Assembly: GCF_027172205.1 (NCBI RefSeq)
Contig: NC_070614.1
Coordinates: forward strand, 35,206,001-35,270,000
Direction: 5' to 3'
Length of the DNA: 64,000 nt
From: Podarcis raffonei
Lineage: Eukaryota > Chordata > Lepidosauria > Squamata > Lacertidae
Shown: one piece after another, positions 1 to 9,914 of the stretch
Layout: every line of letters starts with the position of its first letter
Numbering within the stretch: the first letter of the stretch is position 1
Made by a program: the position numbers and the translations under genes
Notes under the pieces: generated by a model
Told to the model about the DNA's origin: nothing
The model's database searches: none
Seen by the model: the letters and a program-made list of their open reading frames with translations, nothing else

Positions 1-399
1 GCTCAGCGGGATCCCACCTTCGTCGCCAGTGAAATATACTCAGAGTCGCAAGGTGATTTCATGCTCTTTATTCAGCTCATAGTGGTGAGGAGGAATGAAT
101 GAGAGTCCCCTCAAAGTATCTGCTTTATATACATTATTTACACAATGGGCTACACATGATTGGCTAATTCCGGAATTCTACTGTAAGCCAATCAGGTTGT
201 GGATTCACTTCTATCTGGAGCATGATTGGGTAGTTCCTGCCAACCAATCATACTGCTGCATTGTTCTAGGACCAATCAGACTGCTGCATTCTGAATCCTA
301 TTGTTCTAGGACCAATCAGACTGCTGCCTTTTGGATCCTATTGTTCTAGGACCAATCAGACTGCTGCAGTTTGGATCCTATTCAACTCAGTACATAACA
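1..399 (-). mobile_element. LTR-retroelement fossil: LTR with adjoining primer-binding site
   Basis: A 370-bp LTR occupies 30-399 and reads on the minus strand, starting TGTTATG and ending TTTCA. In that sense it carries three tandem ATTGGTCC (inverted CCAAT) units, a TATATAAAG box and an AATAAA signal at 67-72. Positions 9-28, directly after the LTR end, read on the minus strand TGGCGACGAAGGTGGGATCC, which looks like a primer-binding site for tRNA-Ser (GCT type). The internal part therefore continues leftward out of the window. The family is ERV or Ty3/Gypsy-like and cannot be settled from an LTR alone. It is about 98% identical by eye to the LTR at 7252-7621, so it is fairly young. Confidence 0.8.
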
Positions 400-418
400 G
401 TGACGCTGGCGCTGTTAT

Positions 419-932
419 CTAGAAGCTGACGTCCGTTACCACCTGGATGTCTGGGCTCGGCAGCTGCGGGAGGGGCCGAGCTGGGGAGCGTTAGACGGAG
501 AGGACGGAGCGGCGCGAAGGGGGGGGGGAGGAAGGAACCACGTGACGGGGAGGGAGAGAGACTCACCCTGGAGTTGACGGGGTCCGCCAGCAGGTTCTGG
601 GCGGGCAGGGCGCTCAGGTTGCTGGGGTCGCCCTCGCCTTCCTCCAGGATGCGGCGGTAGACGGACTTGTAGATTATCGTTATCAGCTGCGTCCTAATGG
701 GGACTCGGCTACGGGAGGAGGGGGAGAAGAAGGTCATCTTGCGGGAAACGAGAGTAAAGAGGAGAAGTAAAGAGGAGAAGGGTCGGGCCATGGCCTCGCC
801 ACCGGAAGAGGGTCCCTGCCCGACGGGGCGGGCTTACCTGGGCACAGCCCGGGCGCCGATGTCTGCGAAACGGGACGGGATCTCGGCCCAAACGGGCTGT
901 ACGTGACTCTGGTTGACTCCGCTCAGCGCCAT
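419..932 (-). CDS. Unrecognised small three-exon gene, copy 1 (93 aa)
   Basis: I do not recognise this protein. Minus-strand exons are 838-932 (95 nt, starting MALSGVNQSH), 567-708 (142 nt) and 419-463 (45 nt, ending VVTDVSF and a stop). Splice sites are CCCAG|GTAAGC, CTCCCGTAG|CC, TCCAGG|GTGAGT and CCCGCAG|CT, and the phases match, giving 93 codons without a stop. The middle exon encodes a hydrophobic, possibly helical stretch (TQLITIIYKSVYRRILEEG) and a conserved NLLADPVNSR end. There is no signal peptide, no long membrane segment and no cysteine. A TATA-like box lies 44 bp upstream of the ATG. Relatives lie at 7991-8517, 10.6-11.7 kb and 4.9-5.05 kb. The start is the first ATG after the TATA box and is shared with copy 2. 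An LTR begins 19 bp after the stop. Confidence 0.6.
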
Positions 933-975
933 CGTGCCAGCTCAACCTCTTCGGTGCCGTCGGAGCAGGGGCAGC

Positions 976-984
976 CCTTTTATC
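976..984 (-). promoter_or_regulatory. TATA-like box of small-gene copy 1
   Basis: The minus strand reads GATAAAAGG, 44 bp before the ATG at 932. The same box and about 45 bp of downstream leader are kept almost unchanged before copy 2 at 7940. This conservation supports a real core promoter. Confidence 0.55.
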
Positions 985-1534
985 GCCGTTCACCCCAGCC
1001 TCCCCGCCCCCGCGAGTGGCGTCTCTCTCGGGCTCTTCCTTCCGTCGGCTCTGCTGCCTCTCCCGCGTCCCAGCCTCCTACAGCCTTGGCTGGATTTGGG
1101 ACGGGGCGTACGAGCCCTGGCAAGGGAGTAGCTTCCCTGCCATTCCTGATGCCTCCCGCCATTCAGAAGAGGAGTGTTCCACGAGGGCATCAGGAACTGG
1201 TGAAGCAGCAGGAAGCAGAGAGTTCTCCCCATGGACAGAAGGGGAAAGCAGAGTTCTCCAACGATCGGGAAGGGAAAAGAGCACATTTCTTTCTTTCTTT
1301 TTAACTTGTTCCTCAACAGTCCAGCGCCAGGGAAGAACAGTGAGGTGGCCAAAGTTGAGGATGATAGTACATTGGGGGGGGGTGAAAGGAAGAAGGGGTC
1401 TCCAAAAGGACCCCTCCGAAATGAGTGAATGGGCAGTAACATGGCAAGTGCAATTGAATGGAACAAGTGTCCCGTGTAAACCAAGCTTGATGAGGAACGG
1501 TTGAGGGATTTGGGGAAGTTTAGCTTATAAATTA
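985..1534. other. GC-rich upstream flank of small-gene copy 1, no gene seen
   Basis: The stretch is GC- and CpG-rich near the small gene and becomes ordinary sequence after about 1150. Several open frames overlap on both strands, as expected from composition. I see no gene or clear repeat here. Confidence 0.5.
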
Positions 1535-1884
1535 AAAGGGTGGTGCTGTGGGTTAAACTACAGAGCCTAGGACTTGCCGATCAGAAGGTCAGCGGTTCGA
1601 ATCCCCACGATGGGGTGAGATCCCGTTGCTCGGTCCCTGTTCCTGCCAACCTAGCAGTTCAAAAGCACGTCAAAGTGCAAGTAGATAAATAGGTACCACT
1701 CGGGCGAGAAGGTAGACGGCGTTTCTGTGCGCTGCTCTGGTTCGCCAGAAGCTGCTTAGTCATGCTGGCTACATGACCCGGAAGCTATACACCGGCTCCC
1801 TCGGCCAATAAAGTGAGATGAGCGCCACAACCCCAGAGTTGGTCACGACTGGACCTAATGGTCAGGGGTCCCTTTACCTTTACC
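1535..1884 (+). mobile_element. tRNA-derived SINE with BovB-type tail (Sauria SINE)
   Basis: The 5' end is tRNA-like with a B-box GGTTCGAATCC near 1595. The 3' end is the BovB-shared sequence ending in the TTTACCTTTACC motif. Perfect 14-bp target-site duplications TAGCTTATAAATTA flank it at 1521-1534 and 1885-1898, so insertion used LINE machinery and the boundaries are exact. Confidence 0.9.
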
Positions 1885-1898
1885 TAGCTTATAAATTA

Positions 1899-3300
1899 TG
1901 TTGTTGTTGTTTACAAATGTACCATAAACAAGGCCCTCACAGCCCATGCATACCCAGTACCAGTGGTCAGCCATGTCCTTGCCACCCTGGCTGGGTCGAA
2001 AATTTTTGGCAAGCTGGACTTGGCCCAAGTATATCAACAGCTGCCAGTAGATGAGGCCACAGCAGAGGCACAGACGATTGTGACGCACGGAGGAGCATTC
2101 AGGGTAAAGCGGCTGCAATTCGGTGTCAGCGTGGCACCAGGCATATTCCAGAATCTAATGGACTCTCTCCTTAAAGGGATTCCTGGCGTCACCCCCTTCT
2201 TCGATGATGTGTTGATTGCCGGGCCCACACCAAAGGAGTTTGAGGACCGCCTCCGCACCGTTCTGCACTGTTTCCAGACGGCGGGTCTCAAGGTGAAGCG
2301 GGAAAAATGTCTACTAGGAGTGCCTCAGGTGGACTTTCTGGGATTTATGGTGGACGCAGAAGGGGTCCACCCGACTGGGGACAAGGTACGGGCCATTTGT
2401 GATGCCCCAGCGCCCAAGAACAAGACTGAACTTCAGGCCTTCTTGGGACTATTGAACTTTTACCATTCCTTCCTTCCCCACAAGGCGGCGGTAGCGGAGC
2501 CCCTACACAGACTCCTGGACAAGCGGGCCCCTTGGGTGTGGGGCCAGCGCCAGGAGGCCGCATTCCAGGCAGTCAAGGACTTGCTTGTCTCAAACTCGGT
2601 CTTGGCACACTTCGATGAGAGGCTGCCGGTGGTGCTAGCATGCGACGCCTCGCCCTATGGCATTGGCGCTGTCCTGGGACACCAACTCCCAGATGGAAGA
2701 GAGGTACCGGTGGCATACTTTTCCCAGACACTCAACGCAACCGAGCGGAACTACTCGCAAATCGACAAGGAGGGTCTGGCAATCGTGAAGGGAGTAAAAA
2801 AATTCCATGATTTCTTGTACGGGCGGCCCTTCACCGTGGTGACTGACCACAAGCCGTTGCTTGGCTTGTTGGCCCCCGAAAAGCAGACCCCCCAAGTGCT
2901 GTCTCCTCGCGTCCTCAGGTGGTCAATTTTCCTTGCCAGCTACCAGTATGCACTGATTCACCGCCCTGGGAAGGCGATGGGCCATGCGGACGCCCTCAGC
3001 AGGCTACCACTACCGGAAACAGGCCCCAACCCAGCACCTGCACAAGAGGTTATGAGCCTGGAGCTGTTTCCCGACCGCCCCATTCAGGCACAAGAAGTTG
3101 CACACCATTCCAAGAAAAATAGGGTCATCTCCCGGGTCCTGGACTGGGCGTGGAGGGGATGACCCAGCAGCAGCCCCGGGCCAGAATTTGCCGGCTACAC
3201 AACCCGCAAACATGAACTGTCGGCTCACAAGGGGTGCCTGTTATGGGGAAGCAGGGTCGTTGTTCCCCAGCCCCTCCGCAAAAGGGTCCTCAAAACCGCA
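1899..3300 (+). mobile_element. Ty3/Gypsy (Metaviridae) pol fossil
   Basis: The fragment encodes the second half of a reverse transcriptase (FFDDVLIAGP catalytic block near 2200-2230), then an RNase H domain (ACDASPYGIGAVLG near 2640, VVTDHKPLLGLL near 2840), and the start of the integrase region by about 3200. It is broken and cut at both ends. No gag, protease, first half of RT, integrase core or LTR lies next to it. It is joined to a BovB fragment at about 3300. Confidence 0.9.
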
Positions 3301-3480
3301 AAAAGGTTTGTCATTGCTTTCCTCCCAAGAAGCAGGCGTCTCTTAATTTCATGGCTGCTGTCACCATCTGCAATGATCATGGAGCCCAAGAAAGTAAAAT
3401 CTCTCACTGCCTCCATTTCTTCTCCTTCTATTTGCCAGGAGGTGATGGGACCAGTGGCCATGATCTTCGTTTTTTTGATG
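3300..3480 (-). mobile_element. BovB (RTE) LINE fragment
   Basis: The minus strand encodes part of the BovB ORF (MATGPITSWQIEGEEM, then FLGSMI and KRRLLLGRKAM). It matches the longer copy at 13265-14030 and is truncated at both ends. Confidence 0.85.
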
Positions 3481-3499
3481 CTTATAAATTATAGGCATC

Positions 3500-4210
3500 T
3501 TCAAATATCCTAAGAGCTGCCCCATGGAAAACTGAGCAATTTCTCTTTAGAAGCTTCCTCTTGGTGCTGGGCTGCTGTTTCTTTTCCTAGAGATCCACCC
3601 AAAGAATCTTGTTCCACCGCTTCCTGGACCCAGCACCAAATATTGAACAATGAAGAGCATCTGACTCCTACCCACATTGCCCAACTCCCCAAATACAACA
3701 TATTGTGGGTGGGGCTGAGAATCTAGTTCAGCCTACTGAAAAATATGCACGACTGAAGTGTTCATGCAAGACGTAATAAGTTTATGGGAATAAACATTGG
3801 AACAGACTCAAAACAACTTGCAAGGTCAAAAGAAAGAACGTAACGCTTACCCAATCTGTAGTTCAGCCCAGGCTAATTGGTGAAATTAAATATATGGGCT
3901 CCTGTTAAAGTCAAGGCTCCTGAACTGGGGCCTGGTGCCAAACTGAACCATTTCCTACCAATCCTGAAATAAGCAAGAATATTTATGTTGCTAATTTGCT
4001 TATGTGTGAGTGATTCAATTAGGATTCCAGGGGAAATGGTCCAGTTTGGAACTGGCTCCCAGTTCAGTACCCTATAAATATATTCCTAATAATCCTGTCT
4101 GGGTCTCCCACTATTTAACCTTACCAATTACACTAGGCTATAGATTGGGCAAGTGTTATTTTTTCCTTTGATGTTGCAAGTTATTGCTTGGATTAAGATG
4201 AATGTGCTGC
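3500..4210. repeat. Unclassified element, copy A, with a long internal palindrome
   Basis: 3540-3690 matches 6285-6425 in direct orientation. 3690-4210 is an imperfect inverted repeat centred near 3985. Its left arm (AACTTGCAAGGTC, CCCAATCTGTAGTTCAGCCC, CCAAACTGAACCATTTCC) returns as reverse complement on the right (GGAAATGGTCCAGTTTGG, CTATAGATTGGGC, GTTGCAAGTTATTGC). This looks like a foldback-type DNA element. I cannot assign a superfamily. Confidence 0.6.
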
Positions 4211-4292
4211 CAAAGATGCTTTTTTTTGTTTCAAGCCCTCCCCATTATACATAATGTGAAATGTTTTAAAGAATGGCAGTTGCATATTTGTT

Positions 4293-4366
4293 GTTTGTTG
4301 TTGTTGTTGTTTAATCGTTTAGTCGTGTCCGACTCTTCGTGACCCCATGGACCAGAGCACGCCAGG
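4293..4366 (-). mobile_element. BovB LINE 3' tail fragment
   Basis: The GTT-repeat end followed by TTTAGTCGTGTCCGACTCTT and CCCCATGGACCAGAGCACGCC is the BovB 3' terminus in antisense. It matches 13265-13340. It sits at the left edge of the duplicated block. Confidence 0.85.
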
Positions 4367-4367
4367 C

Positions 4368-4863
4368 ACATATTTCCTTGCAATGATGTCCCCTTTCAAG
4401 CAGTGGGCTCATGGCCTGAGGGAAGGGGCCTGGAACCAAGAGCCTCCTGGTCTGGGCTTAGGACCTGCCAAGCTGTCCAGATTGTTTTTTCTACCTCTTC
4501 AGCCAAGAGGGTAGTTGCTTACTGAGCCCAACTAGCGCTGCCTACACAGAAGTGGGAGGGGCCACAAGGCTTGGGGGGAGGCCCCACACCCCTGGGGTTT
4601 GCACAACAACAGGGAAGTTAAGAAAAAACCCCAAAGGGGAAGAACTCTCCCAATTGCCCAAGAACTGAGAACCCTCAATGGACACAGAGTGCAGACTGGT
4701 TTTCATTGCTGGGTATGTTTTGGGGGGCGAGGTCTCTGATGCTGGTCTCGTGGAGGCCCAGCCTCCTCCAATACTTTATTGGGGACCCCAAATGGACCTC
4801 GGTCCCTAGGAATTGGGTTCTGAGGTGGCCATCACCATGATGATATTACCCAGCACCTGCAGG
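4368..4863. repeat. Duplicated block, copy 1 (about 495 bp)
   Basis: This is near-identical to 10133-10627 in the same orientation, from ATATTT.CTTGCAATGATG to CCCAGCACCTGCAGGAGA. I see no coding content. Both copies abut remnants of the small three-exon gene family. Confidence 0.85.
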
Positions 4864-4914
4864 AGAAGCAGAGGTGGGGAACTTTAGGTGGGAGGATTGA
4901 GCGGGTGCAAAGGA

Positions 4915-5045
4915 GGAAAGGAGGGAGGCCCCCTCCAGATCCCCCTATGGGGAGGGAGAGAGACTCCCTCAGAAGGTCATCTCCTCCTCCAGCAGGGCGC
5001 TCAGGTTGCTGAGGCCGTCCGCAATGCTGTCTTTGGGGGGGGGGC
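4915..5045 (-). pseudogene. Small-gene family, exon-2-like remnant (copy 4)
   Basis: On the minus strand, near 5030-4970, the codons read DSIADGLSNLSALLEEEMTF and a stop. The DNA shares GCGCTCAGGTTGCTG and the following GGGAGGGAGAGAGACTC with the exon 2 and intron 2 boundary of copy 1 (545-625). The peptide also resembles NIVDTLEDLSVL in copy 3. No exon 1, exon 3 or splice donor is seen, and a CR1 tail begins just upstream. It is most likely a dead fragment. Confidence 0.5.
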
Positions 5046-5054
5046 AGCGCTGTG

Positions 5055-5265
5055 AACACTTGGAATAACGTTCTGAGAGCAAGAGCTGTTTGACGGTGGA
5101 ACAGACTCCCTCTGAAGGTGGTGAACTCGCCTTCCTTGGAGATTTTAAAGCAGAGGTTGGCTGGCCATCTGTCTGGGATACTTCAGCTGAGATTCCTTCA
5201 CTGCTGGGGGTTGGGCTCGATGAGCCTCGGGATCCCTTCCAACTCTATGATTCTGTGATGCAAAA
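5055..5265 (+). mobile_element. CR1 LINE 3' end
   Basis: The sequence shows the CR1 3' signature: ACTCGCCTTCCTTGGAG, a GGTTGGCTGGCCATCTGTC block, then GATCCCTTCCAACTCTATGA and TTCTGTGATG. It is 5'-truncated. Confidence 0.85.
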
Positions 5266-6279
5266 AATACACATCTTAACTCCACACATATATATTCATG
5301 AGTCCGAACTGGCAGTGGCCAACTTGGATCGAGACCTTAAGATGGTAGTGGAGAGCTGGATGAAAAGGCCAACCCTGTGTTCTGCAGCTGTGAAAAAGGC
5401 TGGGTGGGAGTCACTTGAAAATGCATTTAAAAACAAGACTGTGGCTACCAGAATGCCATTCTACAAATCTGTGGTGCAAAAACACTTGGAATACTGTAGA
5501 TCAGCGGTTCCCAATTGGTAGTCTGCAAAACTCACCTAGGGGGTCTGTGGCTGGCACATACCCGTCAATATTCTGGGACATCCTGTTTTCTTGGGGGGGT
5601 GTCATGCAAAATTGTGATGCCCCAAAGTGCTCACGCCTTCTCCTCCTCCTTCCCTCCCCCAGTATGGCAAGCCTGCATAGAGCACCAGCCCCACATTACC
5701 CCCACAGCTGCCCTCCCAAGAGACTCTTCTGCAGGTGTCTTCTTGCCTGGCTTCCATGCTCAGCCTTTCGTGGACAGGGGGAGAAATGGCCTGCAAGGTC
5801 ACACACGCTCCTCTTCTTTTAGCTTCTGGGTCAGCTGAACCGGGGAATTCTGCTTCCACTCACATTTCTGGCTTCTCATAGATGTGGCCTACACCCACTC
5901 TGCCCCTCATAAGCGTGCACCAAAAGTGTACGTCTGTGTTTGGATAGGAATACATGGCCAGGTCCCTGCATGATGGCCTCTATTACCTCTAATAACTACA
6001 GTACTTGGTTTGGTGTGGATAGGAATGTTTGTGTAGGTGACCCACCCTGGACACCTATAATGACCACCCACTTTGGTGAACACAGGAAATGAACCCTTGG
6101 TTGCAGTCTGTGGCGAAGGTGTCAACTTATCATCCCTGGTTGCTGATCCCCTGGAGTTCCTTCCAGGACAGTCTTGAGGGCTCCCTGCTGCCTCCAACTT
6201 TGCACTCTCAACACATAGTCACTCTGAATCTGCACCTGCTCCTTAAACTTGTTACTGTACTTCTTTCAAGTATAAAACT
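5266..6279. other. Intergenic, no gene seen
   Basis: Unique-looking sequence with a possible old DNA-transposon scrap near 5505-5545 (CAGCGGTTCCCAA). The open frames here show no codon structure or known motif. Confidence 0.4.
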
Positions 6280-6940
6280 GGAATGATTAGAGGCGCCCTC
6301 TTTGTTGGTGTTGGTGGTGTTTGTGTTCCTTGAGATCCACTGGAAGAATCTTGTTCCACCACTTGCTGTGTCCAGCACCAAATACTGAACAAAGAGGGGC
6401 ATCTGTTTAATACCCAAGTGTTTGTGCAAGGCTTTCCCTTAAATAGGTTTATGACAATAAACAAAGGAAGAGACTTCAAGCAACAACTTGGAATGGAACA
6501 AGAAAGAATAATACTGACCCAATCTATAGTTCAGCCCAGCATAATTGAGTTGTAATTTCTAGGCTACTGAACTGGGGCTTAGTTCCAAACTGGACCATTT
6601 CCCCTGGAATCCTAATTAACGAATAAGCAAGTAAACAAAATTCTTCTTTCTCATTTCAGGGTTGGTAGGAAATGGTCCAGTTTGGAACTGGGCTGCAGTT
6701 TAGTAACCTAAAATATATTTCTAATAATCCAGTCTGCTTCCCACATATATTTAACCTCCCCAATTAGACTGGGCTGAACTATAGATTGGGTAAGTCTTGT
6801 TCTTTCTTTTTATGTTCCAAGTTGTTGCTTGAAATCTGCTCCTTTGTTTATTTCCATAAACCTCTTAGGCCTTGCATGAACTCTTCAGTCCTGCGTATTT
6901 GTAAGTAAACTGAACTAGATTCTCAGCCCCACCCTCAATA
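6280..6940. repeat. Unclassified element, copy B, with a long internal palindrome
   Basis: This is the second copy of the element at 3500-4210. The palindrome is clearer here: AAGCAACAACTTGGAA, GACCCAATCTATAGTTCAGC and CCAAACTGGACCATTTCC on the left return as reverse complements to the right of about 6640, ending TTCCAAGTTGTTGCTTGAA near 6830. The outer right end CTGAACTAGATTCTCAGCCC mirrors the left end of copy A. Confidence 0.6.
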
Positions 6941-7246
6941 TGTTCCCCTTTTGGGTGGCTTGGAATGGGGAGAACTGTCTCTGCTTTCCTGCTGCTTCGC
7001 CTGTCCTGATCCCCACAAGGACCCGCCCCGCTTCTTTCTTGCCAGGCAAGTTTCCTGGGAGTCCCTTGGGGCGAGGACGTCGAGGACCAAATGCCCCCAT
7101 TCAGCTGGAGGGACTGATCCTTCCTCTCTCCCGCATCTGCAGTCCTGCTGGCGACTGGCCTGGCGGACAAAGGAGCGACCCATTTGGTTCGATTGGGGTC
7201 GCAGCTTCCACCCCCGCAGGCGAGGACCTGAGAGAGAACCTCCGCG
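6941..7246. other. GC-rich spacer, no gene seen
   Basis: Overlapping open frames on both strands reflect GC content only. The stretch leads into the target-site duplication of the solo LTR. Confidence 0.4.
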
Positions 7247-7251
7247 CACGG

Positions 7252-7621
7252 TGAAATATACTCAGAGTCACCAAGTGATTTCATGCTCTTTATTCAGCTC
7301 ATAGTGGTGAGGAGGAATGAATGAAAGTCCCCTCAAAGTATCTGCTTTATATACATTATTTACACAATGGGCTGCACATGATTGGCTAATTCCGGAATTC
7401 TACTGTAAGCCAATCAGGTTGTGGATTCACTTCTATCTGGAGCATGATTGGGTGGTTCCTCCCAACCAATCATACTGCTGCATTGTTCTAGGACCAATCA
7501 GACTGCTGCATTCTGAATCCTATTGTTCTAGGACCAATCAGACTGCTGCCTTTTGGATCCTATTGTTCTAGGACCAATCAGACTGCTGCAGTTTGGATCC
7601 TATTCAACTCAGTACATAACA
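7252..7621 (-). mobile_element. Solo LTR, same family as 30-399
   Basis: It is exactly 370 bp, as is the LTR at 30-399, and differs from it at only a handful of sites. A perfect 5-bp target-site duplication CACGG lies at 7247-7251 and 7622-7626. No internal sequence remains, so the provirus was lost by LTR-LTR recombination. It reads opposite to small-gene copy 2, which starts about 370 bp to the right. Confidence 0.9.
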
Positions 7622-7939
7622 CACGGCTTTCTGGGAGGCCCCATTCCTCCCTTCCCCTCGTGCCCCTCTGCCGTGCACAGCAATGGGGGAAGAAGACTGA
7701 CTGGCCTACCTCGCGGGGTGTGTGTGTGTGTGAGGACTACCGAGTCATCATCGCCCAGGGAGCGTTCAGCGAAGATGCTCGACGGTGTCCGCCTGGCAGC
7801 AGGCAGCGGGAATTGCGAGGAGCATGCTCGCTTGCCAGGGCTCGTGCGCCCCGTCCCGGATCCTTGCCGAGGCCGTGGGAGGCAAGGACGCGCTGGCAGA
7901 GGCCGAGGGAGACGCCACCCGGGAGACAGGGCGGGCGGT

Positions 7940-7948
7940 GATAAAAGG
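7940..7948 (+). promoter_or_regulatory. TATA-like box of small-gene copy 2
   Basis: GATAAAAGG lies 43 bp before the ATG at 7991. The box and the leader to the ATG match those of copy 1 almost base for base. Confidence 0.55.
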
Positions 7949-7990
7949 GCTGCCCCTGCTCCGACGGCACCAAGAGGTTGAGCTGGCAGG

Positions 7991-8517
7991 ATGGAGCTGA
8001 GCGGAGTCAACCAGAGCCACGTGCAGCCCGTTTGGGCCGAGATCCCGTCCCGTTCCGCAGACATCGGCGCCCAGGCTGTGCCCAGGTAAGCCCGCCCCGT
8101 CGGGCAGGGACCCTCTCCCGATGGCGAGGCCATGGCCCGACCCTTCTCCTCTTTACTCTCGTTTCCCGCAAGCTGACCTTCTTCTCCCCCTCCTCCCGTA
8201 GAGCCCCCTCCTTGATCGATGTTCTGGACAGATTAATCTACAGCTTCAGCCTGAACTTAATCGGCCCCCCCCCTTCGACTACCCTAGCGCCCTGCCCGCC
8301 CAGAACCTGCTCGCGGACCCCGTCAACTCCAGGGTGAGTCTCTCTCCCTCCCCGTTGGGCGGGGGCTCCGGACGTGGGTACCTCCTTCGCCCCTTTCTGT
8401 CCTCTCTAACGCTCCCCGCCTTCGCCCCTCCTGTAGGTGCCGAGCCCAGACATCCAGGTGGAAATGGGCATCTTCAGCTCGGCTGCGTGCTTCGGCAACG
8501 GGGTGCTCTCCATATAA
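7991..8517 (+). pseudogene. Unrecognised small three-exon gene, copy 2 (frame disturbed)
   Basis: Exon 1 is 7991-8085 (95 nt, MELSGVNQSHVQPVWAEIPS). Exon 2 is 8202-8333 (132 nt). Exon 3 is 8334-like sequence resuming after a CTCCTGTAG acceptor at about 8436, ending in TAA at 8515-8517. Splice sites match copy 1. Exon 2 is 10 nt shorter than in copy 1, and the reading frame slips at a run of nine C near 8264-8272, so the conserved NLLADPVNSR end is out of frame with exon 1. One base in that run would decide it, so a homopolymer sequencing error is a real alternative to a dead gene. The frame-corrected exon 3 reads VPSPDIQVEMGIFSS. An AATAAA lies at 8608-8613. Confidence 0.55.
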
Positions 8518-8607
8518 CGCTAGGCGAAAGAAGCAGCCGGCGCCTTCCGCAGAAGTGCCGCCTGGACGTGGCAGCCTCGACCACGTCCCTCCCCACCCCA
8601 CCACCCC

Positions 8608-8613
8608 AATAAA
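8608..8613 (+). terminator. Poly(A) signal of small-gene copy 2
   Basis: AATAAA about 90 bp after the stop. The sequence just beyond (GCTTTTAGCTCTC, then CTGCTCTCCTGGAGTGT) is shared with the 3' end of copy 3 near 11727, so it marks the ancestral 3' end of the family. Confidence 0.6.
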
Positions 8614-8683
8614 CCTGCTTTTAGCTCTCACTGCTCTCCTGGAGTGTATTTAGGCTGAACGGGGTGGGGGGTGCGGGGAAATA

Positions 8684-8800
8684 ATGGAGTTGGGAAGGAC
8701 ACTCAGAGTCATCTAGTCCAATCCCCGGAATCAAATCGTCCCTGGCGGACCGCCATCCATCCTCTACTTAAAACCTTCCAAGGAAGGGATTCCACCACCT
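8684..8800 (-). mobile_element. CR1 LINE 3' tail
   Basis: GGAGTTGGGAAGGACACTC, then TCATCTAGTCCAATCCCC, is the CR1 terminus in antisense. Similar tails lie at 11789-11890, 15325-15420 and 44664-44790. Confidence 0.7.
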
Positions 8801-8984
8801 CCAGGGAATGCCCCTTCCACGGGGGACTATCTCTATAGCAGGGGAGCTTGCAGGCCTGGAGGGGCCCAAGATGGCAGGAAACACCATTTTGCTTCTTGAG
8901 AAGGGCTTCCTTTTAGCCGGCAATGCCCAGGACCCAGGCTGGAGGCTCATCAGAGAGGAGAGAAGGATTCTCATTGGCCTCTTT

Positions 8985-9250
8985 TAAAATAAATAAATAA
9001 ATAAATAATTTTTTATTAATTTTTCATTAATAACATCTCAATTAAGAACATATGAAATCTTGCCATGTCATATCCAAAATAAAAAAAATAAAAACAATCC
9101 AATTAAACATTTCATATTGATTAATTGAATGGGGCTTCCCATTTTCTGGCTGGTCCGGAGATAGTCTTATATTTTTGTTCCTGCATTTTCTCTATTATTT
9201 CCAAATGTCTTAAAACCACACACCACCAACTTCACCACACCGGCTCTACA
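8985..9250. other. AT-rich stretch, possible L1 3' tail
   Basis: An (AAAT)n run and T-rich tail resemble the antisense 3' end of the L1 at 46443, but I see no coding remnant. No gene is seen. Confidence 0.3.
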
Positions 9251-9470
9251 CAGTTGTATCTTGGAAGTCGAATGGAATCCATTCCAGAATCCGTTCGACT
9301 TCCAAAATGTTTGGAAACCAAAGCACAGCTTCCGATTGGCTTCAGGAAGCCCCGTCTGACGTTCGGCTTCCAAAAATAGTTTGCAAACCAGAACAGTCAC
9401 TGCCAGATTTGCAACGTTTGGGAGCCAAAACGTTCGAGGAATAAGCTGTTTGAAAACCAAGGTACGACTG
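9251..9470. mobile_element. MITE, CAGTCGTACC-type terminal repeats
   Basis: The ends are CAGTTGTATCTTGG and CCAAGGTACGACTG, with TA on the right side. It belongs with 33839-34088 and 36583-36807 (Tc1/mariner-pogo style, TA target). Confidence 0.75.
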
Positions 9471-9700
9471 TACATTCAAAACACTATTATAACACTTGAA
9501 CAGTCATGGCCTCCGCCCAGTAATTCTTTAGTAAGTCACCCAGAGTAGCTGGAACAACCCAGTCAGTTGAAAGAGGTACAAAAATTAATTATTATGGAAA
9601 TAGGAGGTAGCAATGGCAGCCATCTTGCTACCTCATAGAACCACTGCAATGGAGACAAAATGGTGGACAAAAGAGGCTAACTAACTGAATAAGAGCATCC
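9471..9700. other. Intergenic, no gene seen
   Basis: There is no recognisable feature beyond a CR1-like scrap at 9690-9720. Confidence 0.4.
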
Positions 9701-9914
9701 AGTCCAACCCCCACAATGCAGGAATGCGAACATTATTTTGCTCATGTTGAACATGGGGGAAAGGAGCTGAAATGGAGAGTGGCTTGCCTGAGACTGCCTA
9801 GCAAGTTCATGACAAAAGTAAAACCTTTGTGCTGCATAATTCTGAGGGTGTTAGCTTCCCCTGTAAGGATTTGGATGTCTCTTGTATATCAGAGCAGTCT
9901 AGTACCCTGCCCAC

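Noticed and set aside
90-355. The repeated small open frame present in both LTRs (84 codons)
   Set aside because: It lies on the strand opposite to the LTR's TATA and AATAAA and is identical only because the LTRs are young.
1535-1620. tRNA-like sequence with A and B boxes
   Set aside because: It is the head of a SINE, with SINE body, BovB tail and target-site duplication, so not a tRNA gene. The same holds for the other five copies.
1899-3300. The Gypsy pol fossil as the source of the SCAN genes here
   Set aside because: SCAN genes arose long ago from a different Gypsy group's capsid. This fragment has no gag and no link to those exons.
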